Counted from the stretch's first letter, positions 35,094 to 45,264 are shown. The stretch: DNA of 64,000 nt from Pedobacter nutrimenti (GCF_003208655.1 NZ_QKLU01000001.1:558001-622000); one strand, 5' to 3'. Notes: generated by a model not told the origin, from the sequence alone. Numbers and translations are program-made.

Positions 35094-38000
35094 ATGAATA
35101 CGAAAGTTTACATACAAGGCATTTTGCTTGTACTGTTATGCTGTTTTCTATTCTTTAAACCAGCATTTTCCCAGAACAGATTTAAAATTCAGGGAACAAT
35201 TAAAACGGCAGACGGGTCTCCATTACCCGGTGCCTCTATAAAAGTAAAAGACTCAAGACAAGGCGTGGTTTCCGATGCAAAAGGCGAATTCAGCATCAAT
35301 GCCGAGAACGGACAACTGTTGCTAATCAACTACCTGGGTTATCAGCCGCAAGCTTATTCTGTTACGAAAAATGAAAAAATAACCATTACACTTCAGGAAC
35401 TGCCAAATACAATGGAGACCGTAGTGGTTATTGGTTATGGCACCCAGAGAAAATCATCTGTTACAGGTGCGGTAAGCAAATTAAAAAATGATAATCTTGA
35501 CGAAATCCCTACCTCAAGACTGGATAATGCCTTAATTGGCAAAATAGCTGGTGTAGCCATCCAAAATGTCAGCTCCGAAGTAGGTGCAGATCCGGTAGTC
35601 CGGGTAAGAGGTTTTAGCTCTATTAGTGCAAGCGCTCAGCCTCTGGTGGTGGTAGATGGTTATCCGGTACCAGATGGACTTTCTTTTGTCAATCCTCAGG
35701 ATGTTGAATCTATAGAGGTCCTCAAAGATGCGGCTTCCAGCGCAATCTATGGGTCCAGGGCAGCAAACGGTGTTATTTTAATCACCACAAAGAGTGGGGT
35801 TTCAGATAAACCCCGATATACTTTTAAATCTTATTACGGATTTAAAAAGCCCTATAAGCTCAATCCCATTATGACCATCACGGACTACACCAATCTGCTT
35901 TTTACAGAAGCTGCCATGAGGAACAACGACCCCACAGTTCCGGCCTCCGGTAAAAACCTGATCACTCCGCCAGAACGGGCAGCCTATATTATTGAAAATC
36001 AAATCAGCGGAGTGCCAACCGACTGGCAACAGGAAGCATTGCAGGATGCCAGTATAAAAAACGTTCAGTTTGGTATCTCAGGTGGAAAAAAAGAACTACG
36101 TTATTATATATCGGCAAGCGGACAAAAGGACCAGGCCATTTTAAAATATAACGACAACAGCAGGCTCAATGTCAAAACCAAACTCGATGGAAGTTTGGGT
36201 AAAAAGGTTACCTTCAGCATCAACTTTAATCCTTCCTATATTAAAACCCAGAGACCGGCCGTAAACTTTACAGATTACTTCCGGTTTGGTTCTTTTCTTC
36301 CGGTTTATCACAACGATTTTACAGCAGCATACGTGCACCAGAATGCACAATGGGCAAGCATTTTGCCAGGAGATTTTGTACAGGCCCGCCACTTTAATGG
36401 TTTACAATATACTGGCACCATGCCCGACGGATCTTTATGGGCCAGCAGTGGTCCGGTAGAACCTTTTGCGACCAGTAACAATACGCCTCTTTCTATCGCC
36501 GCACGGGAAAGCCGTAACCAGGAAACCTACAGAATGTTAGGTGGCGGTGATCTGAGCATCAAAATTTTACCTGAGCTGACTTTTAAAACCTCTATTGGTG
36601 GTTATTATAACCAACAGGAAAATACGACCTTAACCAGATCAGGTGCAAGAAAAGATGGAGATGTAAATGAAGCAACCATCTACACCCGTCAATATCTGGA
36701 CCTTTTGTTTGAAAATACTTTAAACTACAGTCTTAAAAAAGGAAATCACAGTTTTACCGGTTTACTCGGTTTTACAACCCAGCAAACCAGGATTAAGGAA
36801 TCTAACATGGTAGGAAGAAACTTTCCCACAGAAACCTTTGAAACCCTTAACCAGGCGGGCCAGATTGACCAGGCCTTGACCAATACCTTAAAGGACCGGA
36901 TTGGTTTGATCTCCTATTTAGGCCGGGTAACTTACGATTATAAAGACAAGTACCTTTTAACGGCAAGCTTCAGAACAGATGGAAGTTCATATTTTGCCAA
37001 GGGACAAAAATATGGATCTTTTCCTGCCATATCCGCAGGATGGGGAATTGCCAAAGAACCTTTTATGAAGAAAGTACCCTGGATCAGTAATATGAAATTA
37101 AGGGCAAGTTATGGCGCAACCGGAAATAATAAAATTCAAAGCTTTGCATTTACCAATTTACTTTATCCAGGTAATTATTCTTTTGGAAGTGGTACGGGCT
37201 CGGTTAATCTTGGACTATCTCCCAACAGCGATATGCTCGCCAATCCTAACATCACCTGGGAAAGAACATTCGAATACAATTCGGGTTTAGATCTTGGCTT
37301 TTTAAATGACCGTTTTACCCTTACCATGGAGTATTACAGTTCATTAACAGACCGTCTTCTGTATAAACAAGCCACACCTTCCTTTAGCGGTTCTTTTGAA
37401 TACATTAACAATGCAGGAAAAATCAGAAATCATGGTTTTGAGATAGAACTGTCGTCCAATAACTTTAAAACCCCCAAATTTCAATGGATAACTTCGCTCA
37501 ACTTCTCAGCAAACCGCAATAAACTCCTAGAACTGGGCGGAGAACCTTTTCAGTATAATTATGGTGAAAGGAATGAAATTTACGCTGCAATTGTCGGACA
37601 GCCCGCCATACAGTTTTTTGGGTACAAGACAGACGGAATCTGGACTTCACAAGCTCAAATTGATGCCGCCAAAGCAGCAGGCCAAACTTCTACCCTGTCT
37701 AAATATTATCAGGCAGGGGGATTGAAATTTGTAGATGTCAATGGCGACAACAAAATCGACATCAACGACAGGACCACCTTGGGCAGTCCTTTTCCAGACT
37801 TTACCTGGGGAATAAACAACTCTTTTAAGTATAAAGGCTTTGACTTAAACATACTATTGCAGGGTGTGCAGGGTGGCAAAGTAATCAACGGAGATGCCAA
37901 TTACAATGAATCAAGAAGGTATAACCTCAACTTTAATCAGAACCGTTGGGTAAGTGCGGCATATCCTGGCGATGGAAAAACACCCTACTATACCAATGGA

Positions 38001-38297
38001 GAAAACTGGCTGTTAACAGATTATGTCCTGGAAGATGCCTCCTACGCTTCCATTCGAAATATCATTCTGGGCTATACTTTCCCCCAAAAATGGTCTAAAA
38101 AATTAGGTGTAAATGGGATCAGATTGTACAGTTCTGTCGATAACCTGCTCTATCTGATGGGGAGGTCCTACCGGGGGATTAACCCGGAAGCAAGGGCAAC
38201 TACTTCCCAATACTCCTCCCCTTTAATTGATGGTTATCAAAGGGGTGCATTTCCTATCGCAAGGACATACACCCTTGGAATAGACGTTAATTTCTAA
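35094..38297 (+). CDS. SusC-like TonB-dependent transporter of the alginate locus
   Basis: A 1067-residue protein with a signal peptide (LFFKPAFSQN), a carboxypeptidase-D regulatory-like domain (about 32-105; LPGASIKVKDSRQGVVSD), a plug starting ETVVVIGYGTQRKSSVTGAV, and a barrel ending TLGIDVNF. No STN domain is present, consistent with cytoplasmic GntR control and not sigma/FecR control. It is the presumed importer of alginate oligomers. It starts 144 bases after the SDR gene and likely opens a second transcript. Confidence 0.92.
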   Translation: MNTKVYIQGILLVLLCCFLFFKPAFSQNRFKIQGTIKTADGSPLPGASIKVKDSRQGVVSDAKGEFSINAENGQLLLINYLGYQPQAYSVTKNEKITITLQELPNTMETVVVIGYGTQRKSSVTGAVSKLKNDNLDEIPTSRLDNALIGKIAGVAIQNVSSEVGADPVVRVRGFSSISASAQPLVVVDGYPVPDGLSFVNPQDVESIEVLKDAASSAIYGSRAANGVILITTKSGVSDKPRYTFKSYYGFKKPYKLNPIMTITDYTNLLFTEAAMRNNDPTVPASGKNLITPPERAAYIIENQISGVPTDWQQEALQDASIKNVQFGISGGKKELRYYISASGQKDQAILKYNDNSRLNVKTKLDGSLGKKVTFSINFNPSYIKTQRPAVNFTDYFRFGSFLPVYHNDFTAAYVHQNAQWASILPGDFVQARHFNGLQYTGTMPDGSLWASSGPVEPFATSNNTPLSIAARESRNQETYRMLGGGDLSIKILPELTFKTSIGGYYNQQENTTLTRSGARKDGDVNEATIYTRQYLDLLFENTLNYSLKKGNHSFTGLLGFTTQQTRIKESNMVGRNFPTETFETLNQAGQIDQALTNTLKDRIGLISYLGRVTYDYKDKYLLTASFRTDGSSYFAKGQKYGSFPAISAGWGIAKEPFMKKVPWISNMKLRASYGATGNNKIQSFAFTNLLYPGNYSFGSGTGSVNLGLSPNSDMLANPNITWERTFEYNSGLDLGFLNDRFTLTMEYYSSLTDRLLYKQATPSFSGSFEYINNAGKIRNHGFEIELSSNNFKTPKFQWITSLNFSANRNKLLELGGEPFQYNYGERNEIYAAIVGQPAIQFFGYKTDGIWTSQAQIDAAKAAGQTSTLSKYYQAGGLKFVDVNGDNKIDINDRTTLGSPFPDFTWGINNSFKYKGFDLNILLQGVQGGKVINGDANYNESRRYNLNFNQNRWVSAAYPGDGKTPYYTNGENWLLTDYVLEDASYASIRNIILGYTFPQKWSKKLGVNGIRLYSSVDNLLYLMGRSYRGINPEARATTSQYSSPLIDGYQRGAFPIARTYTLGIDVNF

Positions 38298-38313
38298 TCA
38301 AAAAAATGAAGTT

Positions 38314-39906
38314 ATGAAAACAATAAGCCTAAAATACATCACTGCCGGACTGTTCATGTTGACCAGCTTGAGCGCCTGTAAAAAGATTATTGATGTGGAT
38401 CCAATTTCCAATGTTGGGGTTGATAAATTCTATACTAACTATGAGGAAACCAGGACGGCACTTACCGGAAGTTATTTCGGGATGCAAAAACCTCTTGAAT
38501 ATGAATGGATGCTAACTGAACTGCGCAGTGACAATTCCAAACAAGGTGTGCCAAACAGTACATCCTCCATTAATGTCGAATTTAATGAACTGGATATGTT
38601 TACCTTAAACACTGCACATGATAAAGTTTATCAATACTGGCTATCAACTTATAAAAACATACGCTCTATCAATTACGTCTTAAGAAGCCTTGGTGCAAAG
38701 TTTGAAGACGGAAAAATAACTATTGGAGAGGGAAAGGCCAAAATGACGGCCCAACAAAAAAATCAATTGGCTGGAGAAGCCCTTTTTCTTCGGGCCTATC
38801 ATTATTTCAATCTGGTCAGGCTTTATGGAGGCGTTTTTATGATTACTGAGCCTGTAGATCCAGAACAATCAAAAAAAATACAAAGAAATACCTTACAGGA
38901 GTGTTACGTCTTGATTAAGGCCGATTTACTTGCCGCCAAAGACCTTCTGCCTGCCACACCCTATCAAAATGCCAGCAATCCGGACCTGGGCCGAGCAACC
39001 AGCTGGGCCGCAAAAGCCCTTCTTGCAAAAGTTTATCTGACTACAAATGAAAAATCCAGTGCTTTGCCCTTACTGGATGAAGTGATCAGCAACAGTGGCC
39101 ATGGCTTACTGCCCTCTTATGCAGATGTATTTTCGATTAACAATGAAATGAACAAGGAAATCATTTTTGCAGTCAGATTTAAAGCCGGCGGTTTTGGCCT
39201 GGGTTCTTTAATGGCCAATAATTTCGCACCAACATCCAGCGGCAGTTCCATTATAAACGGTGACGGGTCTGGCTACAATTATCCGACCAATGATCTGGAT
39301 GCAACTTATAAAACACCGGTATTAGGAACCGACCAAAGAAAAGGCGTTACGATGGCAAAGTACAATTCCAAGCTGTATGTAAGAAAATTTCTTTCCCAGG
39401 TGCTGGTTAAATTTGATGCTGAAAATGATTTTCCCGTGATCCGGTTTTCTGATGTGTTGTTAATGAAAGCTGAAGCACTGGGTTTTAATGGCGTTGACGG
39501 AACATCGGTTAACCTGATTAATCAGGTGAGAGAAAGAGCCGGGGCGGGTAATTATGCCTCAGGAGATTTTAATGCGGGCTTTTACAAATATCCTTCAGAT
39601 CCAGCTGTACCTGCCGCTATTACCAACGATGCAGGCTTTATCAGTGCCCTGCTTAATGAGCGCAGGCTGGAAATGGCGTTTGAGAACCAGCGCTACTTTG
39701 ATCTGGTCCGATCTGGACAAGCTGTAGCCATCATCAAAAATCATTTTGCTATAGAGTTTGACAGTCACTACAAAGCGTACCGGCCTGCATTTACCTTGTC
39801 AGAGCTCCAGTCCAATGTTACTGCTAACCGGTTATTGCTGCCCATACCACAAAGGGAACTGGACACCAATGATCAGCTTTCCATACCTCAAAACCCTGGT
39901 TATTAA
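38314..39906 (+). CDS. SusD-like alginate-oligomer-binding lipoprotein
   Basis: A 530-residue lipoprotein (Cys22 in LSACKK) with SusD/RagB regions. GEALFLRAYHYFNLVRLYGGVFMI marks the TPR part, NERRLEMAFENQRYFDLVRSG the C-terminal part, and it ends PQNPGY. It is coupled to the SusC gene with a 16-base gap. The substrate is inferred from the surrounding PL6, PL7 and PL17 lyases. Confidence 0.92.
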   Translation: MKTISLKYITAGLFMLTSLSACKKIIDVDPISNVGVDKFYTNYEETRTALTGSYFGMQKPLEYEWMLTELRSDNSKQGVPNSTSSINVEFNELDMFTLNTAHDKVYQYWLSTYKNIRSINYVLRSLGAKFEDGKITIGEGKAKMTAQQKNQLAGEALFLRAYHYFNLVRLYGGVFMITEPVDPEQSKKIQRNTLQECYVLIKADLLAAKDLLPATPYQNASNPDLGRATSWAAKALLAKVYLTTNEKSSALPLLDEVISNSGHGLLPSYADVFSINNEMNKEIIFAVRFKAGGFGLGSLMANNFAPTSSGSSIINGDGSGYNYPTNDLDATYKTPVLGTDQRKGVTMAKYNSKLYVRKFLSQVLVKFDAENDFPVIRFSDVLLMKAEALGFNGVDGTSVNLINQVRERAGAGNYASGDFNAGFYKYPSDPAVPAAITNDAGFISALLNERRLEMAFENQRYFDLVRSGQAVAIIKNHFAIEFDSHYKAYRPAFTLSELQSNVTANRLLLPIPQRELDTNDQLSIPQNPGY

Positions 39907-39927
39907 TTTACATAAAATCAAATTAAT

Positions 39928-41214
39928 ATGAAGATCAAATCTATTTTAACTTTAGTAACCTTTGCCCTTGCACTAATGCTAATGATTTCCTGTAAAAAGG
40001 ATAAGGAAGCGGCCAATGTTCCTGACGATTTTATGAGTAAAGCGTTTAGTTTTAATACTGCCACCAAACAAATCAGTCCTGATGCATCAATTAAGGCCAC
40101 GCTGAATTCTCCAACGGGAATCCGTTTATTGTATTGTTATCTGGTGCGGTCCAATACAACCGACTCGCTATTATATATTGCGACCCCTTCTTCCGCGCAG
40201 CAGAATCAGTATGAATTAAGTATTCCTCCAGATACATACTCCAACACCAAAATGCAGGATGTAAAAGGCATTAGGGTAATGGTTAAACATTTAGATAACA
40301 GTTCTTTTGAAGGTTTTATTAAAGTAACAGCCTTTACCCCACCCCTTCCTAAAATCGAAAATGTGCCCGCCTCAGGGCTGCCGGATCTAAACGGAAAAAT
40401 GAATATTACCGGTAAAGCAAGTTCCGAAAATGGCCTAAAACAAATTGAGTTTTATGACGATGCCACCGGCAGTTTTAGTCTGGCCGATAAAATTAGTATT
40501 GCTGACAATGCAAAAAGCTATAACCTTAACTATGTGTATACCTACCGTAAAAATGCGGCAAATCTAAAAGTAGTTGTTGTAGATAATTTTAACCTTAGTG
40601 CAGAAGCATTGATTAAAATCCCATTAAGGTCCTACGTACTCTACCCGGATCTGACAATGATGGCCAATGGCACCGCCAGTGCCCCATCTACCAATAGCTT
40701 CTTCGTTGGAGAAACCGGAACTTTATTGGGCAGCTGTAACATTAGTGGTCAGGAAACAAAAATGGATTTTTTAACTTATTGTACCAGTACATCTGTTTTT
40801 ACACTGTACGTACCAACGAATGTCAGCTCTATAGCAAAAAATTATAAATGTGGCACCCTATCCTGGGACCCCAATACAGCAGATCTTAAGGCAAGCCGCT
40901 TCAGGGTTTTGGTTCCGGGCAGTACCGATGCAGACCGTATTTATGCAGCCTATGCAGCCAATACCATTACCGTGTTGAATGATGATTTTTTTGGTTCACT
41001 TGCAGTACCAAACGGAAACACCGCTAAATTTGATGCAGTTGTTGCCAATCAGGCGGCTACAGTGTTCAATACCAGTACAGCTTATTTGATATGGATCAGA
41101 GTGCCCAAAACAGATGGCAGTTTCACCAATCAGCTGATGAGGGTTAAAGAAGTAAATATTGCTTCGACAGCTGCCCTTTCCACAATGAAATTTGATATTA
41201 TGGTCTCAAAATAA
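39928..41214 (+). CDS. SusE/F-position surface lipoprotein, probable glycan-binding protein
   Basis: A 428-residue lipoprotein with Cys22 in MLMISCKKDKE, where a Lys/Asp/Glu-rich start favours surface export. The body looks all-beta: a region with KIENVPASGLPDLNGKM may be an immunoglobulin-like module (about 130-235). A C-terminal half follows (about 240-428), rich in Ser/Thr and aromatic strands. No catalytic motif or named domain is recognised. It sits exactly where SusE/SusF-type binding proteins occur, between SusD and the lyases, so it may bind alginate at the cell surface. Confidence 0.7.
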   Translation: MKIKSILTLVTFALALMLMISCKKDKEAANVPDDFMSKAFSFNTATKQISPDASIKATLNSPTGIRLLYCYLVRSNTTDSLLYIATPSSAQQNQYELSIPPDTYSNTKMQDVKGIRVMVKHLDNSSFEGFIKVTAFTPPLPKIENVPASGLPDLNGKMNITGKASSENGLKQIEFYDDATGSFSLADKISIADNAKSYNLNYVYTYRKNAANLKVVVVDNFNLSAEALIKIPLRSYVLYPDLTMMANGTASAPSTNSFFVGETGTLLGSCNISGQETKMDFLTYCTSTSVFTLYVPTNVSSIAKNYKCGTLSWDPNTADLKASRFRVLVPGSTDADRIYAAYAANTITVLNDDFFGSLAVPNGNTAKFDAVVANQAATVFNTSTAYLIWIRVPKTDGSFTNQLMRVKEVNIASTAALSTMKFDIMVSK

Positions 41215-41220
41215 AAACAG

Positions 41221-43536
41221 ATGAAATTATTAAACATCATCATCCTGGTAGGCATAGCTCTTCGTGCCAACTCGGCCACAATTCCAGTAAAAAATACTCA
41301 GGAATTAAAAGAAGCTATGACTGGTATAAGGCCCGGTGACACATTGGTCCTTCAAAATAAAGAATGGAAAGACGCAGCTCTTCAGCTTAAAGGAATAGGT
41401 ACGGCTCAAAAACCAATTGTCATCAGAGCTGAAAGTCCTGGAGGTGTAGTCTTTAGCGGTAATTCTTATGTACAACTGGGTGGAGAATACCTGGTCTTTT
41501 CTGGTTTCCATTTCAAAAATGGCTACAGTCCCAAAAGAGAAGTAATTTCCTTTAGGATAGACAACAAAACACTGGCAAACCATTGCAGGGTGACGGGAAT
41601 TGTGATAGAAAATTACAGTCAACCGGAACGCTTTAAAACAGATAGCTGGTTGACCTTGTATGGAAAGCACAACCGCATCGACCATTCTACTTTCGGGAAT
41701 AAGCTCAATGCAGGACCATTGCTCATCGCCGAACTGGATGATGAAAGAAGTCAGCAAAACGAGCATCAGATAGATAGCAACTATTTTAAAGGAAGAACCC
41801 GTTTTGGCTCAAATGGTGGCGAAACCATTCGAATTGGTGTATCAAGATATTCATTAACAGCTTCCAGGACACATATTGTACACAATTACTTTGAACATTG
41901 TAATGGTGAAGTTGAAATCGTTTCCATCAAATCAGGTGAAAATGTAGTGAGTTTTAACACTTTTTTTGAATGCGAGGGTGGTTTGGTTTTACGTCACGGA
42001 TCGGGCAATATCGTTGAAGGGAACTTGTTCGTAGGAAACAATAAACCTTATACTGGAGGTGTCAGGGTGATCAATCCAAAACAAAAAGTATTGAATAACG
42101 TTTTCTTCCAGCTGCGGGGTACACAGTTCAGGGCGGCACTTTCAGTGTTAAATGGTGTGCCCAATTCTCTCATCAACCGTTATTACCAGGTTACTGATGC
42201 AGATATTGAGCGAAACACTTTTATTGACTGCAGCAGCGTTCTGTTTGGAGCTGGCAAAGATGCCGAAAGAACTTTATCTCCGCAAAAGGTCTCTTTTAAA
42301 AACAACCTGATTATTAATCACTCAAAACAGCTCTATGAGGACGCCAATCAGGATAAGGGCATACAATTTCATCAGAATGCAGTTAGCAGTTCATTTAAAG
42401 GTCAGCTGCCTGAGGGATTTATCCGGAAGGCTTTTGTTCAGTTGAATAAAGGAGAATTAACCTTGCCTTACGATGAGAAGGCCGGAGCAAATCTCCCGCA
42501 ACTTTCTTTTATTACAAAATCTGAGACCGGAGCCCAATGGTACCAGCCTGAAATTTTACCTTCACGGTCTGCGGCACAAGTCTATAAAGTTTCAGCCGCT
42601 CAAGCCGGTGATCTCCCTTCTATCGTATCAAAATCATTATCCGGAGATACTATTTTGCTAACAGAAAGCACAAACTATCTGATGAAAGAAAGCTTGATCA
42701 TAGATAAACCCCTGATCATTCAAGCCGCTTCTGGCCTGAAGAAGAGACCTGTACTGGTTAATGGAAGCTTCAAATCCATTCCGGCCTTTATAATCATTGA
42801 GAACGGCGGCGCATTGAAGGTAAAGGGCCTTGCTTTTAAAGGGGCTTATGAAAGTTATGGGAATGTAGAATCAGGTATCATGTCATCAGAAGAACCTATG
42901 AACAAGCCTTATGTACTTAAAGTAGATGGCTGTGAATTTTTTGATTTCAATGAAAGTACACAAAGCGGTTTTAAAGGTTCCAAAGGAACCCTGGCAGACA
43001 GTTTACTTTTTCAGAATTCTATTTTTCATCATATGTCAGGATCAGGAATTAACCTGGCAACAGAAAAAGATGATAAAGGAATTTATAATGCCGAATATAC
43101 AATTATTCGTAATTGCATATTCAGTAATTTATTGGGCTCGGCCATCAATGTATACCGGGGCGGAAATGATGAAAGTACTTTGGGTCCCTTTGTTACTATA
43201 GACCATTGTACCTTCAATGAGGTGGAAAACAGGGAACAGGGCACAGTAATCAGGCTGATTGGTGCACAACAGGCAGACGTTAAAAATTGTTTGTTTTCAG
43301 AAAGTGGTCAGGGCGGACGTTCTGTTCAATTCCAGGAATATCGCTGGGATAAGATTTCTGTCGATCATTGTAATTTTTATGCCTCAGGAAAAATAGAATC
43401 CTTTTACAATAAGGCGGCTGGAAAAGCCATTTTTTCTGTTAAACCAATTTATAAAAACGCAAAAACATTAGATTTCAGATTAATGAATGCTTTGCCCAAA
43501 GCAAAAGACGGGACAGCATTAGGTGCAAATTTTTAA
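41221..43536 (+). CDS. PL6 alginate lyase (chondroitinase-B-like), two beta-helix domains
   Basis: A 771-residue protein with a signal peptide (ending near ALRANSA). The N-terminal right-handed parallel beta-helix (about 20-400) carries the PL6 catalytic pair Lys237 (SIKSGENVV) and Arg258 (LRHGSGN), with the Ca2+/substrate segment NGEVEIVSIKSGE. A second parallel beta-helix (about 465-770) follows, as in the long PL6 subfamily. The family cuts poly-MG or poly-M alginate. It lies 6 bases after the lipoprotein gene and 8 before the PL7 gene. Confidence 0.9.
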   Translation: MKLLNIIILVGIALRANSATIPVKNTQELKEAMTGIRPGDTLVLQNKEWKDAALQLKGIGTAQKPIVIRAESPGGVVFSGNSYVQLGGEYLVFSGFHFKNGYSPKREVISFRIDNKTLANHCRVTGIVIENYSQPERFKTDSWLTLYGKHNRIDHSTFGNKLNAGPLLIAELDDERSQQNEHQIDSNYFKGRTRFGSNGGETIRIGVSRYSLTASRTHIVHNYFEHCNGEVEIVSIKSGENVVSFNTFFECEGGLVLRHGSGNIVEGNLFVGNNKPYTGGVRVINPKQKVLNNVFFQLRGTQFRAALSVLNGVPNSLINRYYQVTDADIERNTFIDCSSVLFGAGKDAERTLSPQKVSFKNNLIINHSKQLYEDANQDKGIQFHQNAVSSSFKGQLPEGFIRKAFVQLNKGELTLPYDEKAGANLPQLSFITKSETGAQWYQPEILPSRSAAQVYKVSAAQAGDLPSIVSKSLSGDTILLTESTNYLMKESLIIDKPLIIQAASGLKKRPVLVNGSFKSIPAFIIIENGGALKVKGLAFKGAYESYGNVESGIMSSEEPMNKPYVLKVDGCEFFDFNESTQSGFKGSKGTLADSLLFQNSIFHHMSGSGINLATEKDDKGIYNAEYTIIRNCIFSNLLGSAINVYRGGNDESTLGPFVTIDHCTFNEVENREQGTVIRLIGAQQADVKNCLFSESGQGGRSVQFQEYRWDKISVDHCNFYASGKIESFYNKAAGKAIFSVKPIYKNAKTLDFRLMNALPKAKDGTALGANF

Positions 43537-43544
43537 TATAATAT

Positions 43545-44288
43545 ATGAAAACCAACTTATTCACCATCCTGATCCCCATTGTCCTATCTTTTTCTCATCC
43601 GGGTAAAGCGCAGCAAAAGCGACCATCAGAGGTTCTAGACCTTAAAAATTGGAAACTAAATGTGCCGGAAGATGTAAAAACACCAGGACGTTCAGATGAG
43701 TACAAACAGCCAGAATTAAATACATACAGCAGCGTGTGGTTTCATACCGATAGCCTGCCGGATGCCGTTGTATTTAAAGCCAATACAGGAGGTGTAACGA
43801 CAACCGGTTCCGGTTATCCCCGTTCGGAACTCCGTGAAATGACCAGCGAAGGGAAAAAAAATGCCTCATGGTCTTCTTCCGAAGGAACTCATACCCTTTA
43901 TATTGATCAAAGCATTAGCCATCTCCCCGACCGCAAACCACATATTGTAGTCGGACAAATTCATGATGCCGATGATGATGTTATTGTTTTCAGACTGGAA
44001 GGTAAAAAATTATTCATTAAAATGGGCGATGAAAAAGGTCCCCTTTTAGAGGATAATTACAGACTTTCGACACGTTTCAATGTGATGTTTAGGGTACACG
44101 ACAACCAAACAGAATGTTATTACAATAACAAGCTTATCTATACTTACCCCAAGGCATTTACGAACGCTTATTTTAAAGCCGGAGCCTATGTTCAATCTTC
44201 CTGTAAAGGTAAAAGAAAGGTTGAAGGCGAACTATGCGAAGCTTATGGAGAGGTGAAGATTTATGAGGTATGGACCAAACATGAATAA
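43545..44288 (+). CDS. PL7 alginate lyase, single jellyroll domain
   Basis: A 247-residue protein with a signal peptide (SHPGKAQ) and one alginate_lyase2 jellyroll. All three family blocks are visible: RSELRE (93-98), QIH (138-140) and YFKAGAYVQ (209-217). Family comparisons associate Ile in QIH with cutting poly-G or mixed blocks and Val with poly-M, so an endolytic G-tolerant activity is predicted. It has no binding module and no lipobox, so it may be secreted or periplasmic. It is the last gene of the alginate locus. Confidence 0.92.
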   Translation: MKTNLFTILIPIVLSFSHPGKAQQKRPSEVLDLKNWKLNVPEDVKTPGRSDEYKQPELNTYSSVWFHTDSLPDAVVFKANTGGVTTTGSGYPRSELREMTSEGKKNASWSSSEGTHTLYIDQSISHLPDRKPHIVVGQIHDADDDVIVFRLEGKKLFIKMGDEKGPLLEDNYRLSTRFNVMFRVHDNQTECYYNNKLIYTYPKAFTNAYFKAGAYVQSSCKGKRKVEGELCEAYGEVKIYEVWTKHE

Positions 44289-44329
44289 ATATTTTTTCAA
44301 ATTTATTTAGCATAATAAATTTAAAATTC

Positions 44330-44337
44330 TATCTTTG
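44330..44337 (+). promoter_or_regulatory. -7 promoter element of tRNA-Lys copy 2
   Basis: TATCTTTG matches TAnnTTTG and lies 21 bases before the tRNA. The -33 position holds TTAG (44307-44310), not TTTG. Confidence 0.65.
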
Positions 44338-44358
44338 CACCCTCTTCAAAAAGGAGAT

Positions 44359-44431
44359 GATTCCGTAGCTCAGCTGGTAGAGCATTACACTTTTAATGTA
44401 GTGGTCCTGGGTTCGAATCCCAGCGGGATCA
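44359..44431 (+). tRNA. tRNA-Lys (anticodon TTT), copy 2
   Basis: Identical over 73 bases to the copy at 263-335. The cloverleaf and TTT anticodon are the same. CCA is not encoded (A431 is followed by cagag), unlike copy 1. Confidence 0.95.
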
Positions 44432-44445
44432 CAGAGAATAACACC

Positions 44446-44495
44446 AAAAAACAAAAACCTTGAAAATCAAATGATCACAAGGTTTTTGTTTTTTG
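44446..44495 (+). terminator. Terminator after tRNA-Lys copy 2
   Basis: Arms AAAACAAAAACCTTG and CAAGGTTTTTGTTTT enclose a loop of about 15 bases and end in a T-run. Confidence 0.75.
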
Positions 44496-44523
44496 AGAAA
44501 ACCCTCAGAACGATTGCTAGCCA

Positions 44524-45264
44524 ATGACAACCAACTGTTTAAACTGCAATGAAAAAATTGCAGGAAAATTTTGCAGTAATTGCAGCCAAGCCTCCTCAAC
44601 ACATCGATTTTCCTTAGCCCACGTTTTTAAACACGATTTTATCCACGGAATATTTCACTTCGACAAAGGCTTTTTCTACACGATTAAAGAATTGTTTACA
44701 AGACCAGGGCATAGTATAAGGGAGTATGTACAAGGAAAAAGAGTAAAACACTTTAATTATTTTGCAACGATAATTCTTTTGCTAACAATTAGCTATTTTT
44801 TAAAAAAATGGACAAAAATTGATGCATCAGCCATATTTAATGATCAATCAAGAGTAACAGGACTTTTTAAAGTACTAAAAGACTATTCAAAAGTTACCGT
44901 TTTTTTACATATTCCGGTTATTGCTTTAGCCAGTTACGTATTCTTCAAAAAAAGCAAACAAAATTATACAGAGCAGCTCGTACTCAATTTGTATTTGTTA
45001 TGTGCGCTCTTAACAATTAGTCTTATTTTTCCAATCTGCATGATTTTTAGTGACAACAAAGATTTTATTGTTGGAGTAAACTATTTCCTTACCATTCTGA
45101 CCTTTTTCTATATAATAATTTTTTATTATCAATATTTTTCTGTCTTTGATCTAAAAAAACACCAACTTATCATTCGGGTTGTACTCATTTCAATCCTGTA
45201 TTTATTGATAAAACAATTAGCCAATAATGTTTTAAATATTATTGGGCGTAATTTTTTGAATTAG
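44524..45264 (+). CDS. DUF3667 membrane protein with N-terminal zinc ribbon
   Basis: A 246-residue protein. Four Cys (CLNCNEK then CSNC, residues about 5-20) form a zinc-ribbon-like motif. The DUF3667 signature HDFIHGIFHFDKGFFYTIKELFTRPGHSIREYVQGKR follows at about 33-70, and then four or five transmembrane helices. The family is widespread in Bacteroidota and its function is unknown. It stands alone, directly after the tRNA-Lys terminator and before a repeat remnant. Confidence 0.82.
   Translation: MTTNCLNCNEKIAGKFCSNCSQASSTHRFSLAHVFKHDFIHGIFHFDKGFFYTIKELFTRPGHSIREYVQGKRVKHFNYFATIILLLTISYFLKKWTKIDASAIFNDQSRVTGLFKVLKDYSKVTVFLHIPVIALASYVFFKKSKQNYTEQLVLNLYLLCALLTISLIFPICMIFSDNKDFIVGVNYFLTILTFFYIIIFYYQYFSVFDLKKHQLIIRVVLISILYLLIKQLANNVLNIIGRNFLN

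Noticed and set aside
41305..41766. 153-codon minus-strand frame inside the PL6 gene
   Set aside because: Antisense shadow of a well-supported lyase, with no start signal.
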